Shown here piece by piece: positions 1 to 7,414 of a DNA stretch of 64,000 nt (position 1 is its first letter; every line of letters begins with the position of its first letter). The DNA lies in assembly GCA_013348845.1 (NCBI GenBank), contig CP054675.1:2117501-2181500 (forward strand), written 5' to 3'. This DNA is from Candidatus Tepidiaquacella proteinivora. GTDB taxonomy: Bacteria > Bacteroidota > Ignavibacteria > Tepidaquicellales > Tepidaquicellaceae. The position numbers were made by a program, and so were the translations under genes. The notes below the pieces were generated by a model. It saw only the letters and a list, made by a program, of their open reading frames with translations, was not told the DNA's origin and searched no databases.

Positions 1-1
1 T

Positions 2-340
2 GGTAAACCTGTACGCTTATTTTATGACCAATATCGTACTCCGCTTTCATTAATTAATGCATCTATTTTAATTGAAGATTTAATACTTAAAGATGTAAAA
101 TCAGAAACTATTAATTTCGGCGGTTTGCAAAGAGTATCCCGTTTAGAATTAGCTCAAATTCTATGCAATGTTGGGGGCTTTGATAAGTCTTTATTGGAAA
201 AAATATCGATGGATGATGTACCTGAAGTAATAAAAGTTCCTGATGTATCCCTTGATACAAAAAAATTACAAGCTTATACCTCTTTACAAAAAACTATCGA
301 AGAATCAATAGAAGAAATTATAAAATATGGCAAAAATTAA
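2..340 (+). CDS. rmlD: dTDP-4-dehydrorhamnose reductase-like protein, C-terminal part (5' truncated)
   Basis: An open frame runs in from the window edge and continues through the TTG at 125, so the visible 112 codons are the end of a longer gene. The residues resemble the C-terminal substrate-binding part of RmlD-type SDR reductases: 'GKPVRLFYDQYRTPL', then 'FGGLQRVSRLELA', then 'VPDVSLDTKKL' followed by a helical tail. In that family the enzyme reduces dTDP-4-keto-rhamnose to dTDP-rhamnose. That fits rmlA and rmlC at 11.5-12.9 kb, although this copy is about 11 kb away. The NAD-binding domain lies outside the window, so another extended SDR acting on nucleotide sugars is possible. Its end overlaps the next small gene by 14 bases. 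Confidence 0.75.
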   Translation, partial: GKPVRLFYDQYRTPLSLINASILIEDLILKDVKSETINFGGLQRVSRLELAQILCNVGGFDKSLLEKISMDDVPEVIKVPDVSLDTKKLQAYTSLQKTIEESIEEIIKYGKN

Positions 341-530
341 AATTGAAGGCATATTCAAGCACCTTGAATATGAAATTAAAAGAGCGTTAATAAAAACGGT
401 AAAAAAGCATTTTCCCGAAAAGGAATTTGATGAAAGGGTTTTTTACAAAGATTTTGCAGAAGCTGTTACATCTGAATGTAAAAGATGGGAATCAATCCCG
501 GATGATTTAGTTGAAAGAGAACCTTATTAA
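327..530 (+). CDS. Small conserved-looking hypothetical protein (67 aa)
   Basis: I do not recognise this 67-residue protein. It starts with ATG inside the end of the rmlD-like gene (14-base overlap), which suggests translational coupling. It is soluble and charged, rich in Lys and Glu, with no signal peptide or membrane segment. The N-terminal half ('HLEYEIKRALIKTVKKHFP') looks like an amphipathic helix. The C-terminal part has one Cys and a 'WESIPDDL' segment. The tight overlap and protein-like composition argue that it is real. No function is inferred. Confidence 0.65.
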   Translation: MAKIKIEGIFKHLEYEIKRALIKTVKKHFPEKEFDERVFYKDFAEAVTSECKRWESIPDDLVEREPY

Positions 531-532
531 GT

Positions 533-946
533 TTATTGAGCTTTTGAAACTATGTAAATGTATATTAAGGGTCCGGTACCTGTATTAAATACATTATGAG
601 TTGAATTTGGCGGTATATAAATAACCTGACCCTCTTTTATTTTAAATCTTTCCTTATTTGAATTTTCAATCTCTCCGTATCCTTTAAAAATTATTATTAA
701 TTCCTCATAATTTTCAGAAGAATGTTCACCAACATTTTCGCCTTCTTTTAGATATACTCTCCCGGAATGCATAGTAACAGATTTCCCTTTTTCTATTACT
801 CTAAAATAACTCGTGTCTTCTATAGAAGGTAGATTAATAATTCTTAATTTTAAAGTATCGTCAGGATACAATTTCTTATAACTTTCACCATATAGTAATT
901 GGAAACTCATTATATATAGTAAAATACAGATAATATTTTTTAGCAT
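533..946 (-). CDS. Periplasmic single-domain cupin protein
   Basis: This 137-aa protein has an N-terminal signal peptide (about residues 1-20, hydrophobic, ending near 'LLYGES') and one cupin barrel. Cupin motif 1 is visible as 'GENVGEHSSENYEE', with the first His and the Glu, but the usual second His of HxH is Ser. Motif 2 is 'GQVIYIPPNSTHNVFN', with a conserved Pro, His and Asn. The metal site is therefore probably altered or weakened. The gene lies 17 bases downstream of the alkaline-phosphatase-like gene on the same strand and is probably co-transcribed with it. Small cupins bind ligands or act as metalloenzymes; the substrate cannot be told. Confidence 0.8.
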   Translation of the reverse strand: MLKNIICILLYIMSFQLLYGESYKKLYPDDTLKLRIINLPSIEDTSYFRVIEKGKSVTMHSGRVYLKEGENVGEHSSENYEELIIIFKGYGEIENSNKERFKIKEGQVIYIPPNSTHNVFNTGTGPLIYIYIVSKAQ

Positions 947-963
947 AGTTAAAATATAATTGG

Positions 964-3315
964 TTATTTTATTAATATCATTTTTTTTACTTCAACAAAA
1001 TCATCTGAAAATAAGCGATAAAAGTAGATACCACTTGGAAAGTTATTAGCGTCAAAATTCAATTCATAAGTTCCTGGACTTAGTTCATTATTAAGTAAAG
1101 TAACAACTTCTTTACCTGTAATATCATAAATTTTTAGAACAACCCCGAAATTTAATTTTTTCTTTTCTCTAAAGGGTATATCAAATTTAATTTTTGTCGT
1201 TGAATTGAAAGGATTAGGAAAATTTTGGTAAAGTTTAAAAGACTTTATATCTTCTTTATTATTTTTACTTTCTGATAATTGTGATATAGTGAATTTTTTA
1301 AAATATATTTCCCAATTGTTTGATTTATAATCCTGCCAAATAAGATAAACTGTATCACTCTCTATAACGAAATCTGGCATTGAACTCAGATTTCCATTGG
1401 TAGTGATTTTGAAGGGTGTAAGCCAGTTTTTCCCATTATTTAATGAGTATGTTCCCCAAATACTATATTGATTTTGAAAATAATCTGCCCATACACAAAA
1501 AGCTATACCTGTTGATGAATATTTAATTTCTGGATAAAACCCGATATGATTACTACTTAAATTATATGAATTAGACCAGTCATTTCCTTTATTAGTACTA
1601 TATTTATAATTTATACTCCAATTATTTCCAGAGACGGAATTAAGCAAATTGGAATATACACAGTGAATCTTTTTTGAAAAGTCTGAGGTGATTGAAGGGT
1701 CATAAGAATAACTTGTATTGTTGTTATAAGTTATAATTTTAGGATAGTTATTCCAGGGTTCGCGATGGAACCATATATTCATATAATTGAAGAAGATAAA
1801 ATTAATTAAATTCTGCCACACTAAATAACAATTTGTATCAACAATTGTACCTGATGGCGATTGTGGATAACCAGTTCCGAATGTTAGAATTTTTTCTTCT
1901 GAAAATGTTTTCCCAAAATCGTAACTTGTATTACTGGCTAACGAATAAAATTTTTGAGAAAATACATTAAGTTTATTTCCATAGTTTATAACAGTTGGTT
2001 TGCTACTGACTACTAACTGTGTGTCAATAAATTTTTCTTTTTCCCAGTAAGAACCATTATCAAAACTTCTTCGTGACTTTAATACCCATATAAAACTTGA
2101 ATCTTTAGTAGAGATGTATCCTTCTGCACAAACAAAGAGGGAATCACTACCTTTTGAGATTATAATAGGATATAAAAATTCGCCATAATCATCTTCAAAT
2201 AAAATCTTTTGGGGTGACCAATTTAAACCATCATTGGAACTATTTTTGTAAAGAATTTTAAATCTTCCTGAAGTGTTATCTGCATAGACGATATGTAATC
2301 CCAAATTATTTTTAGTTATTGACCCAACCTTTGAAATACCGGAAGAATTGCTAATGTTTATTTCATTTGAGGAATTGTCAGTTTCATTTTTCTTGTTATT
2401 TATATCTATAGCTTCTGTTAACATTTCATTTAGTATTGTTCCTTCTGCAAATGGAGTAGGAAATTGTAATAAATATCCAACAGTAGGGGCAATGTCTTCT
2501 TGTATTCTTAAATTTGGAATAACAGTGTTTGATTTTATATTAGGTCCTATGGCAAGAAATATAATATGTCTGCAACCATGACAGTAATCCCCGTGTTGTT
2601 GCCAGGCATAAGAATGCCTCCCATGGTCAGAAGTAACGATTAATGTTGTTTTATTTTTATAAATTGAATCATTTTGTATAAATTTCCATAATTTATAAAC
2701 GAGTGAATCAACCTGCTTTATACTCCCGAAATAATAATTAGAATCAGCTGAATGTCCTGCTTCATCAACTTCTGCAAAAACAATATATATTAACACAGGA
2801 TGATAATTTCTGAGAATGTCTAATGAAATGTTAAATGTATTTGTATCAAATTTTGAAGTTAGTGTAATCGTGGGTTCATAATCCTGACCGAATCCGGGAT
2901 ATAAACTGACAGGGTATTTCCAGATTGTGTTTTTCCCGCTAACAAAATGAACTTTATTCTTTTCTATACCTTTGTATTTTCTGATATATTCACCAATCGT
3001 AGGTTCTTTTGGTCTTAATAAGACAGGGATTTCATCATTATTCAATAGTAATTGTCTTACACCAGTAACTATTGTGGAATGTGCTGCATTGGTTACTGTA
3101 ATATCTGAATTCATAAAATTCGTGTATATGGAACCCAATGGTCTTAAACTGTCCCATATATATGGTATATAAGTGTTACCTGCTTCAAACCCCTCGTTGT
3201 TTCTTAAACCATCAATATTTAAAATGATTATATATTCAGTTTGTAATGATTGTGAATATATAATACAGGAATTAAGAATTAAAAGTAAGATTAATAAGTA
3301 AAATTTGCCTTTCAT
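964..3315 (-). CDS. Secreted alkaline-phosphatase-superfamily enzyme with sialidase-like region and T9SS sorting domain
   Basis: 783 aa. A signal peptide covers about residues 1-21. Residues 27-300 form an alkaline phosphatase/phosphodiesterase superfamily domain with a full set of likely metal ligands: Asp35 ('NIDGLR'), a nucleophile Thr in 'DITVTNAAHSTIVTG' (73 or 75), Asp184/His188 ('DEAGH'), Asp230/His231 ('SDHG') and His241. Residues about 330-690 are Asp-box/BNR-like repeats such as 'SRRSFDNGSYWEKE' and 'YSTNKGNDWSNS', resembling a sialidase-type propeller. The last 75 residues are a T9SS type A sorting domain ('YQNFPNPFN', 'GIYFYRL', 'KKMILIK'). The protein is predicted to act at the cell surface or outside the cell as a phosphatase, phosphodiesterase or sulfatase. 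The substrate is unknown. Confidence 0.85.
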   Translation of the reverse strand: MKGKFYLLILLLILNSCIIYSQSLQTEYIIILNIDGLRNNEGFEAGNTYIPYIWDSLRPLGSIYTNFMNSDITVTNAAHSTIVTGVRQLLLNNDEIPVLLRPKEPTIGEYIRKYKGIEKNKVHFVSGKNTIWKYPVSLYPGFGQDYEPTITLTSKFDTNTFNISLDILRNYHPVLIYIVFAEVDEAGHSADSNYYFGSIKQVDSLVYKLWKFIQNDSIYKNKTTLIVTSDHGRHSYAWQQHGDYCHGCRHIIFLAIGPNIKSNTVIPNLRIQEDIAPTVGYLLQFPTPFAEGTILNEMLTEAIDINNKKNETDNSSNEINISNSSGISKVGSITKNNLGLHIVYADNTSGRFKILYKNSSNDGLNWSPQKILFEDDYGEFLYPIIISKGSDSLFVCAEGYISTKDSSFIWVLKSRRSFDNGSYWEKEKFIDTQLVVSSKPTVINYGNKLNVFSQKFYSLASNTSYDFGKTFSEEKILTFGTGYPQSPSGTIVDTNCYLVWQNLINFIFFNYMNIWFHREPWNNYPKIITYNNNTSYSYDPSITSDFSKKIHCVYSNLLNSVSGNNWSINYKYSTNKGNDWSNSYNLSSNHIGFYPEIKYSSTGIAFCVWADYFQNQYSIWGTYSLNNGKNWLTPFKITTNGNLSSMPDFVIESDTVYLIWQDYKSNNWEIYFKKFTISQLSESKNNKEDIKSFKLYQNFPNPFNSTTKIKFDIPFREKKKLNFGVVLKIYDITGKEVVTLLNNELSPGTYELNFDANNFPSGIYFYRLFSDDFVEVKKMILIK

Positions 3316-3353
3316 TACCTTCTACATAGAAAACAAAAGCATTAAAGAAAGTA

Positions 3354-5807
3354 TTATTTTACAAGTAACATTTTTTTCGACTCGGTATAATTACCAGCAA
3401 CAATTTTATATAAGTAAATACCGCTTGCTAAATTGTCAGATGTAAAATTTATTTCATAACTTCCAGCATCCAGTTTTTTATTAACGAGACTCTTTATTTC
3501 TCTTCCTATTATATCATAAACTTTTAATGTTACAAATTCGCTTTTAGGAATGCTGAATTGTATCTTTGTACTGGGATTGAATGGATTTGGATAATTTTGT
3601 GACAATGAATAATCGCTGGCAATATTTGATTTATTCGATAATATGCTTAATGACCCTGATAATTCATATACACCTCTACCGTGAGTTCCGATTCTTAATT
3701 TACCTGAGACTTCATTATAGTCCAAATGAATTGCTACTGTATTTGGTAATCCCTGTGCTAATTCAATCCAATTAGCTCCGTAGTTTGAACTCATAAATAC
3801 GCCTATATCCATTGCAACTAACATTATACTTGTTGCATAACCCGGATAATAAAACATACCATCATTTGTGGGAGAATCAGGTAAATCTCCGCTCACATTA
3901 AACCAGGACGCTCCTTTATTTGTAGTTTTGTAAATTTTTCCTGCACCAAAACCGGAAAATGTAACAATTGCAACATTTGAAGAATCAGGGTGAATGTTTA
4001 TACTTGTAACTGTTCTTGATGGTGTTCCGCTCGTTACATTTGTAAATGTATATCCTCCATCTGTTGAACGATAAATAGTACTACCAACTGTTGCATACAT
4101 AACATTTGGGTCTGATTTACTAATTGCCATTTCTCTTATTGTTCCACTTGTCCCTGTTGATATGGAAAACCAACTGGCTGCATTATTTGTTGTTTTAAAT
4201 ACAGCCTGTCTTGCGGTGTAAAAAATTCCGGCAGAATCAGGATGACTTAACAATGGTCCTACCCATGCACCACTCCCAGATAATCCATTTGTTGCACTCG
4301 AAAAACTAATACCACCATTTGTTGAGCGTCTAACTCCATTATTCTGAGTTTCACCAAGTATATATTGGTTATTTTGGGATTGAAAACATACATCACCACC
4401 ATCGCCACCGAAAGCACCAGTCCAATTTATAGTACCAAATGTTTGCTGAGTTCCATTATCCTGTGTCCCACCAAGTAAATGCGTTGCGTTATTCGGCTCT
4501 GCGGCTATACGATAGAATTGTGTTAATGTTAAGGTAGAATTCAAATTTGTAAACGAAGTGCCTTTATCTGTTGAGACCCATACTCCACCATCATTTACGG
4601 CATAAAGTTTATTCGGATCAGTTGGATGAAAATCCATATTGTGTTGGTCAACATGAACATTTCCGCCATTGTAACCATTTGTTATATTTTGGAATGATTG
4701 TCCACCATTGGTTGTTCTCCATATATCAATTGAACCTACATAAGCATAATTAGGATCAAATGGATTTACATGCATATAAAAATCATACCAGGCTTGGCTT
4801 CCTTCGAAATTCGTCCCTACCGCGACCTGAGAAAAATTAAATCCTGCATCGGTAGATTTCCATACTGTAATTGCAGAACTTGCATAAATAGAAATGTAGA
4901 GTATATTTGGCTGTGCTTTACATAAAGCAACATGGCTTCTGGTACCAAAACTTGAAATTCCGACATTATATAAAGTAAATGCTGCTCCACCATTAAGCGA
5001 AATTCTAAAACCACCAGAACCAACTGAATATGCAGTATCTCCCGATGGCGAAAAAACAACATCATCAGTTCTTGTTGAAACAAGTTGTGTCCAGGAAATA
5101 CCAAAATTTGTACTTCTATACAAACCACTATTTCCTAATGCCGCAAGTAATTCATTATTGTGGTTGGGTCGGATTACAATTCTCGAAAAATAAGTTAGAC
5201 TTGGTAAACCGGTTGTATAATTAATCCAGGTATTTCCTCCATCAGTTGATTTTAATAACCCTCTGCCATAATAAGATGCACCACTATATGTAGCCTCACC
5301 CGTACCATAATAAATTATATTTGTATTAGTTGGATCAATTGCTATAGCTCCTGTTGATAGTGAAACCTCATCATGAGTCTTTGAAACCCAGGTTAATCCT
5401 GCATCAGTTGATTTCCATATTCCCCCGAAAGCACCACCAAGATATATTATATTGGGATTAACAGGGTCAATTTTTATTGAAGTAATTCTTGAAGAAATAT
5501 ATCCATAGCCGGGGTAGGAACCAGGAGTTGGTCCTATATTAAACCAATTAACATTATTATCAAAATAAAATCCGTTCTTTTGTCTTAATTGTTCTCTCTG
5601 ATTATATGCTTTTTCGTAAGCATCTGATGGTATAAAGTTATAAGGATACATTCTTTGTTCATAAAACCATCTTTCTCTTTTAAAAGCATTTCTTGCTTTT
5701 GTATATTCATCAGCTTTGTCATAAGGATTATCAGGAATATATAAATCCTGAGAGTACATTACTAATGGTAATGCTAACAGTACGAATATAAATATTATTT
5801 TATTCAT
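3354..5807 (-). CDS. Large secreted BNR/VPS10-type beta-propeller protein with T9SS sorting domain
   Basis: 817 aa with a signal peptide ending near 'LVMYSQ' (about residue 19). The body carries repeated sortilin/BNR-like motifs ('WKSTDAGLTW', 'LKSTDGGNTW', 'YRSTNFGISW', 'WRTTNGGQSF', 'YKTTNKGASW'), spaced as in a multi-bladed propeller. The C-terminal 75 residues are a T9SS sorting domain ('SQNYPNPFNPSTKI', 'SGIYLYKI', 'KKMLLVK'). Proteins of this type are outer-surface or secreted, and often glycan- or protein-binding; no catalytic residues can be assigned. The gene lies 38 bases upstream of the phosphatase-like gene on the same strand, so the three minus-strand genes (this one, the phosphatase, the cupin) may form one transcript. 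Confidence 0.88.
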   Translation of the reverse strand: MNKIIFIFVLLALPLVMYSQDLYIPDNPYDKADEYTKARNAFKRERWFYEQRMYPYNFIPSDAYEKAYNQREQLRQKNGFYFDNNVNWFNIGPTPGSYPGYGYISSRITSIKIDPVNPNIIYLGGAFGGIWKSTDAGLTWVSKTHDEVSLSTGAIAIDPTNTNIIYYGTGEATYSGASYYGRGLLKSTDGGNTWINYTTGLPSLTYFSRIVIRPNHNNELLAALGNSGLYRSTNFGISWTQLVSTRTDDVVFSPSGDTAYSVGSGGFRISLNGGAAFTLYNVGISSFGTRSHVALCKAQPNILYISIYASSAITVWKSTDAGFNFSQVAVGTNFEGSQAWYDFYMHVNPFDPNYAYVGSIDIWRTTNGGQSFQNITNGYNGGNVHVDQHNMDFHPTDPNKLYAVNDGGVWVSTDKGTSFTNLNSTLTLTQFYRIAAEPNNATHLLGGTQDNGTQQTFGTINWTGAFGGDGGDVCFQSQNNQYILGETQNNGVRRSTNGGISFSSATNGLSGSGAWVGPLLSHPDSAGIFYTARQAVFKTTNNAASWFSISTGTSGTIREMAISKSDPNVMYATVGSTIYRSTDGGYTFTNVTSGTPSRTVTSINIHPDSSNVAIVTFSGFGAGKIYKTTNKGASWFNVSGDLPDSPTNDGMFYYPGYATSIMLVAMDIGVFMSSNYGANWIELAQGLPNTVAIHLDYNEVSGKLRIGTHGRGVYELSGSLSILSNKSNIASDYSLSQNYPNPFNPSTKIQFSIPKSEFVTLKVYDIIGREIKSLVNKKLDAGSYEINFTSDNLASGIYLYKIVAGNYTESKKMLLVK

Positions 5808-5948
5808 ATTTAAATTTTTTAATAATGTAATTATAAAATTGAGAATGTTAAAGGATAAAAGGTAGTTATATTTGGTCTTTAGGTTTTTAAAATTGAAAAA
5901 TTTTTGAATAAAACCTATAAAATTACACTCTCTGAATTTACAAAATTA

Positions 5949-6923
5949 TTATGAAAGATATATGTTTTCTGATTTCAAATATTTGACATAATCATTGATA
6001 CCGTTAACAGGACCTAATAATTTGCCCTCAAATTTAGTGCTAAAAAATTTAGTCATATCTGCACAGGTAAAATATTGATAGGTCTTTTGTATATCCTGAG
6101 GCATATCAATATATTCAATATTAACTGGTAATCCTAATTCATTAAATAATTTTTCAATCATAAAATTAAATGAATTTTCCTTCCCGGAACCTATATTATA
6201 TATTCCACATAATTTTGAGTTATTTCCAAAATGAAGAGTCATTTCTACTGCATCTTTTACATATATGAAATCTCTTTTCTGTTCGCCGTCTGCATATTCC
6301 TTTAAATATGATTTAAATAGTCTCACTTTCCCTGATTGCTTTATTTGTTCATATGCTTTGACTATTACGCTTCTCATGTCCCCTTTATGATATTCATTTG
6401 GACCAAATACATTAAAGTATTTTAAGCCTACAATTTCTTTAAGATATCCTTCTCTCTTTGCCCACAGGTCGAACAAATGTTTTGAAAATCCATAAGCATT
6501 CATCGGTACTAATTTTTCGAGGGTATCTTCATTATCATTGTATCCGTTTCGACCATCACCGTAAGTAGCAGCAGAGGAAGCATATATAAACCTTACACCA
6601 TTCTGACAGGCGTTTCTACATAATAACTTTGAGTATTCATAATTGTTTTTCAATAAATATCCCATATCTTTTTCTGTCGTTGCACTACATGCTCCCAGAT
6701 GATATATTATTTCAATTTTATTTTTTTTAAAAAAACCGTTCTCGACCATATTTGCAAAGTCAGTCTTATCAAAAACGTCTCTGAATTTTAAATATATCAG
6801 GTTCTTATATTTAACATCTTTCTCAAAATGGTCAACTACTATTATATCTTCTTGCTGAAGTTTATTTAACTTCCATATTAATGCGCTACCAATAAATCCT
6901 GCTCCTCCTGTTACAATTATCAT
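5949..6923 (-). CDS. hldD: ADP-L-glycero-D-manno-heptose 6-epimerase
   Basis: 324 aa, the usual length for HldD/RfaD. It is an extended SDR with the N-terminal NAD(P) motif 'VTGGAGFIGSAL', the characteristic 'YHLGACSATTE' segment, Ser-Ser-Ala ('YASSAATYG') and the catalytic pair in 'YGFSK', then 'KYFNVFGPNEYHKG' and 'RDFIYVKDAV'. It converts ADP-D-glycero- to ADP-L-glycero-manno-heptose for the LPS inner core. Its ATG overlaps the NUDIX stop (ATGA), so it is translationally coupled as the third gene of polA-NUDIX-hldD. Its presence predicts heptose-containing LPS, consistent with lpxC, lpxD and lptD elsewhere in the window. Confidence 0.93.
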   Translation of the reverse strand: MIIVTGGAGFIGSALIWKLNKLQQEDIIVVDHFEKDVKYKNLIYLKFRDVFDKTDFANMVENGFFKKNKIEIIYHLGACSATTEKDMGYLLKNNYEYSKLLCRNACQNGVRFIYASSAATYGDGRNGYNDNEDTLEKLVPMNAYGFSKHLFDLWAKREGYLKEIVGLKYFNVFGPNEYHKGDMRSVIVKAYEQIKQSGKVRLFKSYLKEYADGEQKRDFIYVKDAVEMTLHFGNNSKLCGIYNIGSGKENSFNFMIEKLFNELGLPVNIEYIDMPQDIQKTYQYFTCADMTKFFSTKFEGKLLGPVNGINDYVKYLKSENIYLS

Positions 6924-7414
6924 AGTTTTATCTCTTTTAAGGTTTTAAAATATTCTTTATCATTTAAAAAATTATTTACTTGCAGAAGCATTTCTTTTTG
7001 AGTAACTAAAAACAATTCTTTATGCGCATCTTCTAAAGTAAGCCACTTATATTCTGTGTGTTCATTAGAGATTTTCACATTCTCTTCTTTTGTTTCTGCA
7101 ATAAATGTTGGAACAAGGTTAATTGTATCATTATGCAAAGTATAAAATTGACTTACTTTTGGAAATGCAAAACATCTCTCAATATTTAGACCGGTTTCCT
7201 CTCTTAATTCCCTTATTGCACATTCTGATGCAGTTTCATTTCCTTCAATTCTTCCTGTAACAATTTGCCATATTCCGGGATACACTGTTGTATAATTACT
7301 TCTTTTTAAAATGAGAAATTTTATTCCTCCCTTTGTCCTTCTATATACTATACATTCAATATATTTTGTCAATATTTGAGTCATTTTTTTATTACTCAAT
7401 TTAATGGGCGTCAT
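6920..7414 (-). CDS. NUDIX hydrolase
   Basis: 164 aa. The NUDIX box is intact at about residues 54-76: 'GRIEGNETASECAIRELREE' followed by TG-L, matching GX5EX7REUXEEXGU. Such enzymes hydrolyse nucleoside diphosphates linked to another moiety; this length and the 'WQIVTGRIEG' lead-in resemble dihydroneopterin-triphosphate or dATP pyrophosphatases, but the substrate cannot be fixed. The start overlaps the end of polA by 14 bases. An alternative ATG at 7384 would avoid the overlap and begin just before the fold. It uses a TGA stop that overlaps the hldD start. Confidence 0.88.
   Translation of the reverse strand: MTPIKLSNKKMTQILTKYIECIVYRRTKGGIKFLILKRSNYTTVYPGIWQIVTGRIEGNETASECAIRELREETGLNIERCFAFPKVSQFYTLHNDTINLVPTFIAETKEENVKISNEHTEYKWLTLEDAHKELFLVTQKEMLLQVNNFLNDKEYFKTLKEIKL

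Noticed and set aside
4817-5128. 103-codon frame inside the large propeller gene on the same strand
   Set aside because: Shadow frame of a strongly supported T9SS gene, no independent support.
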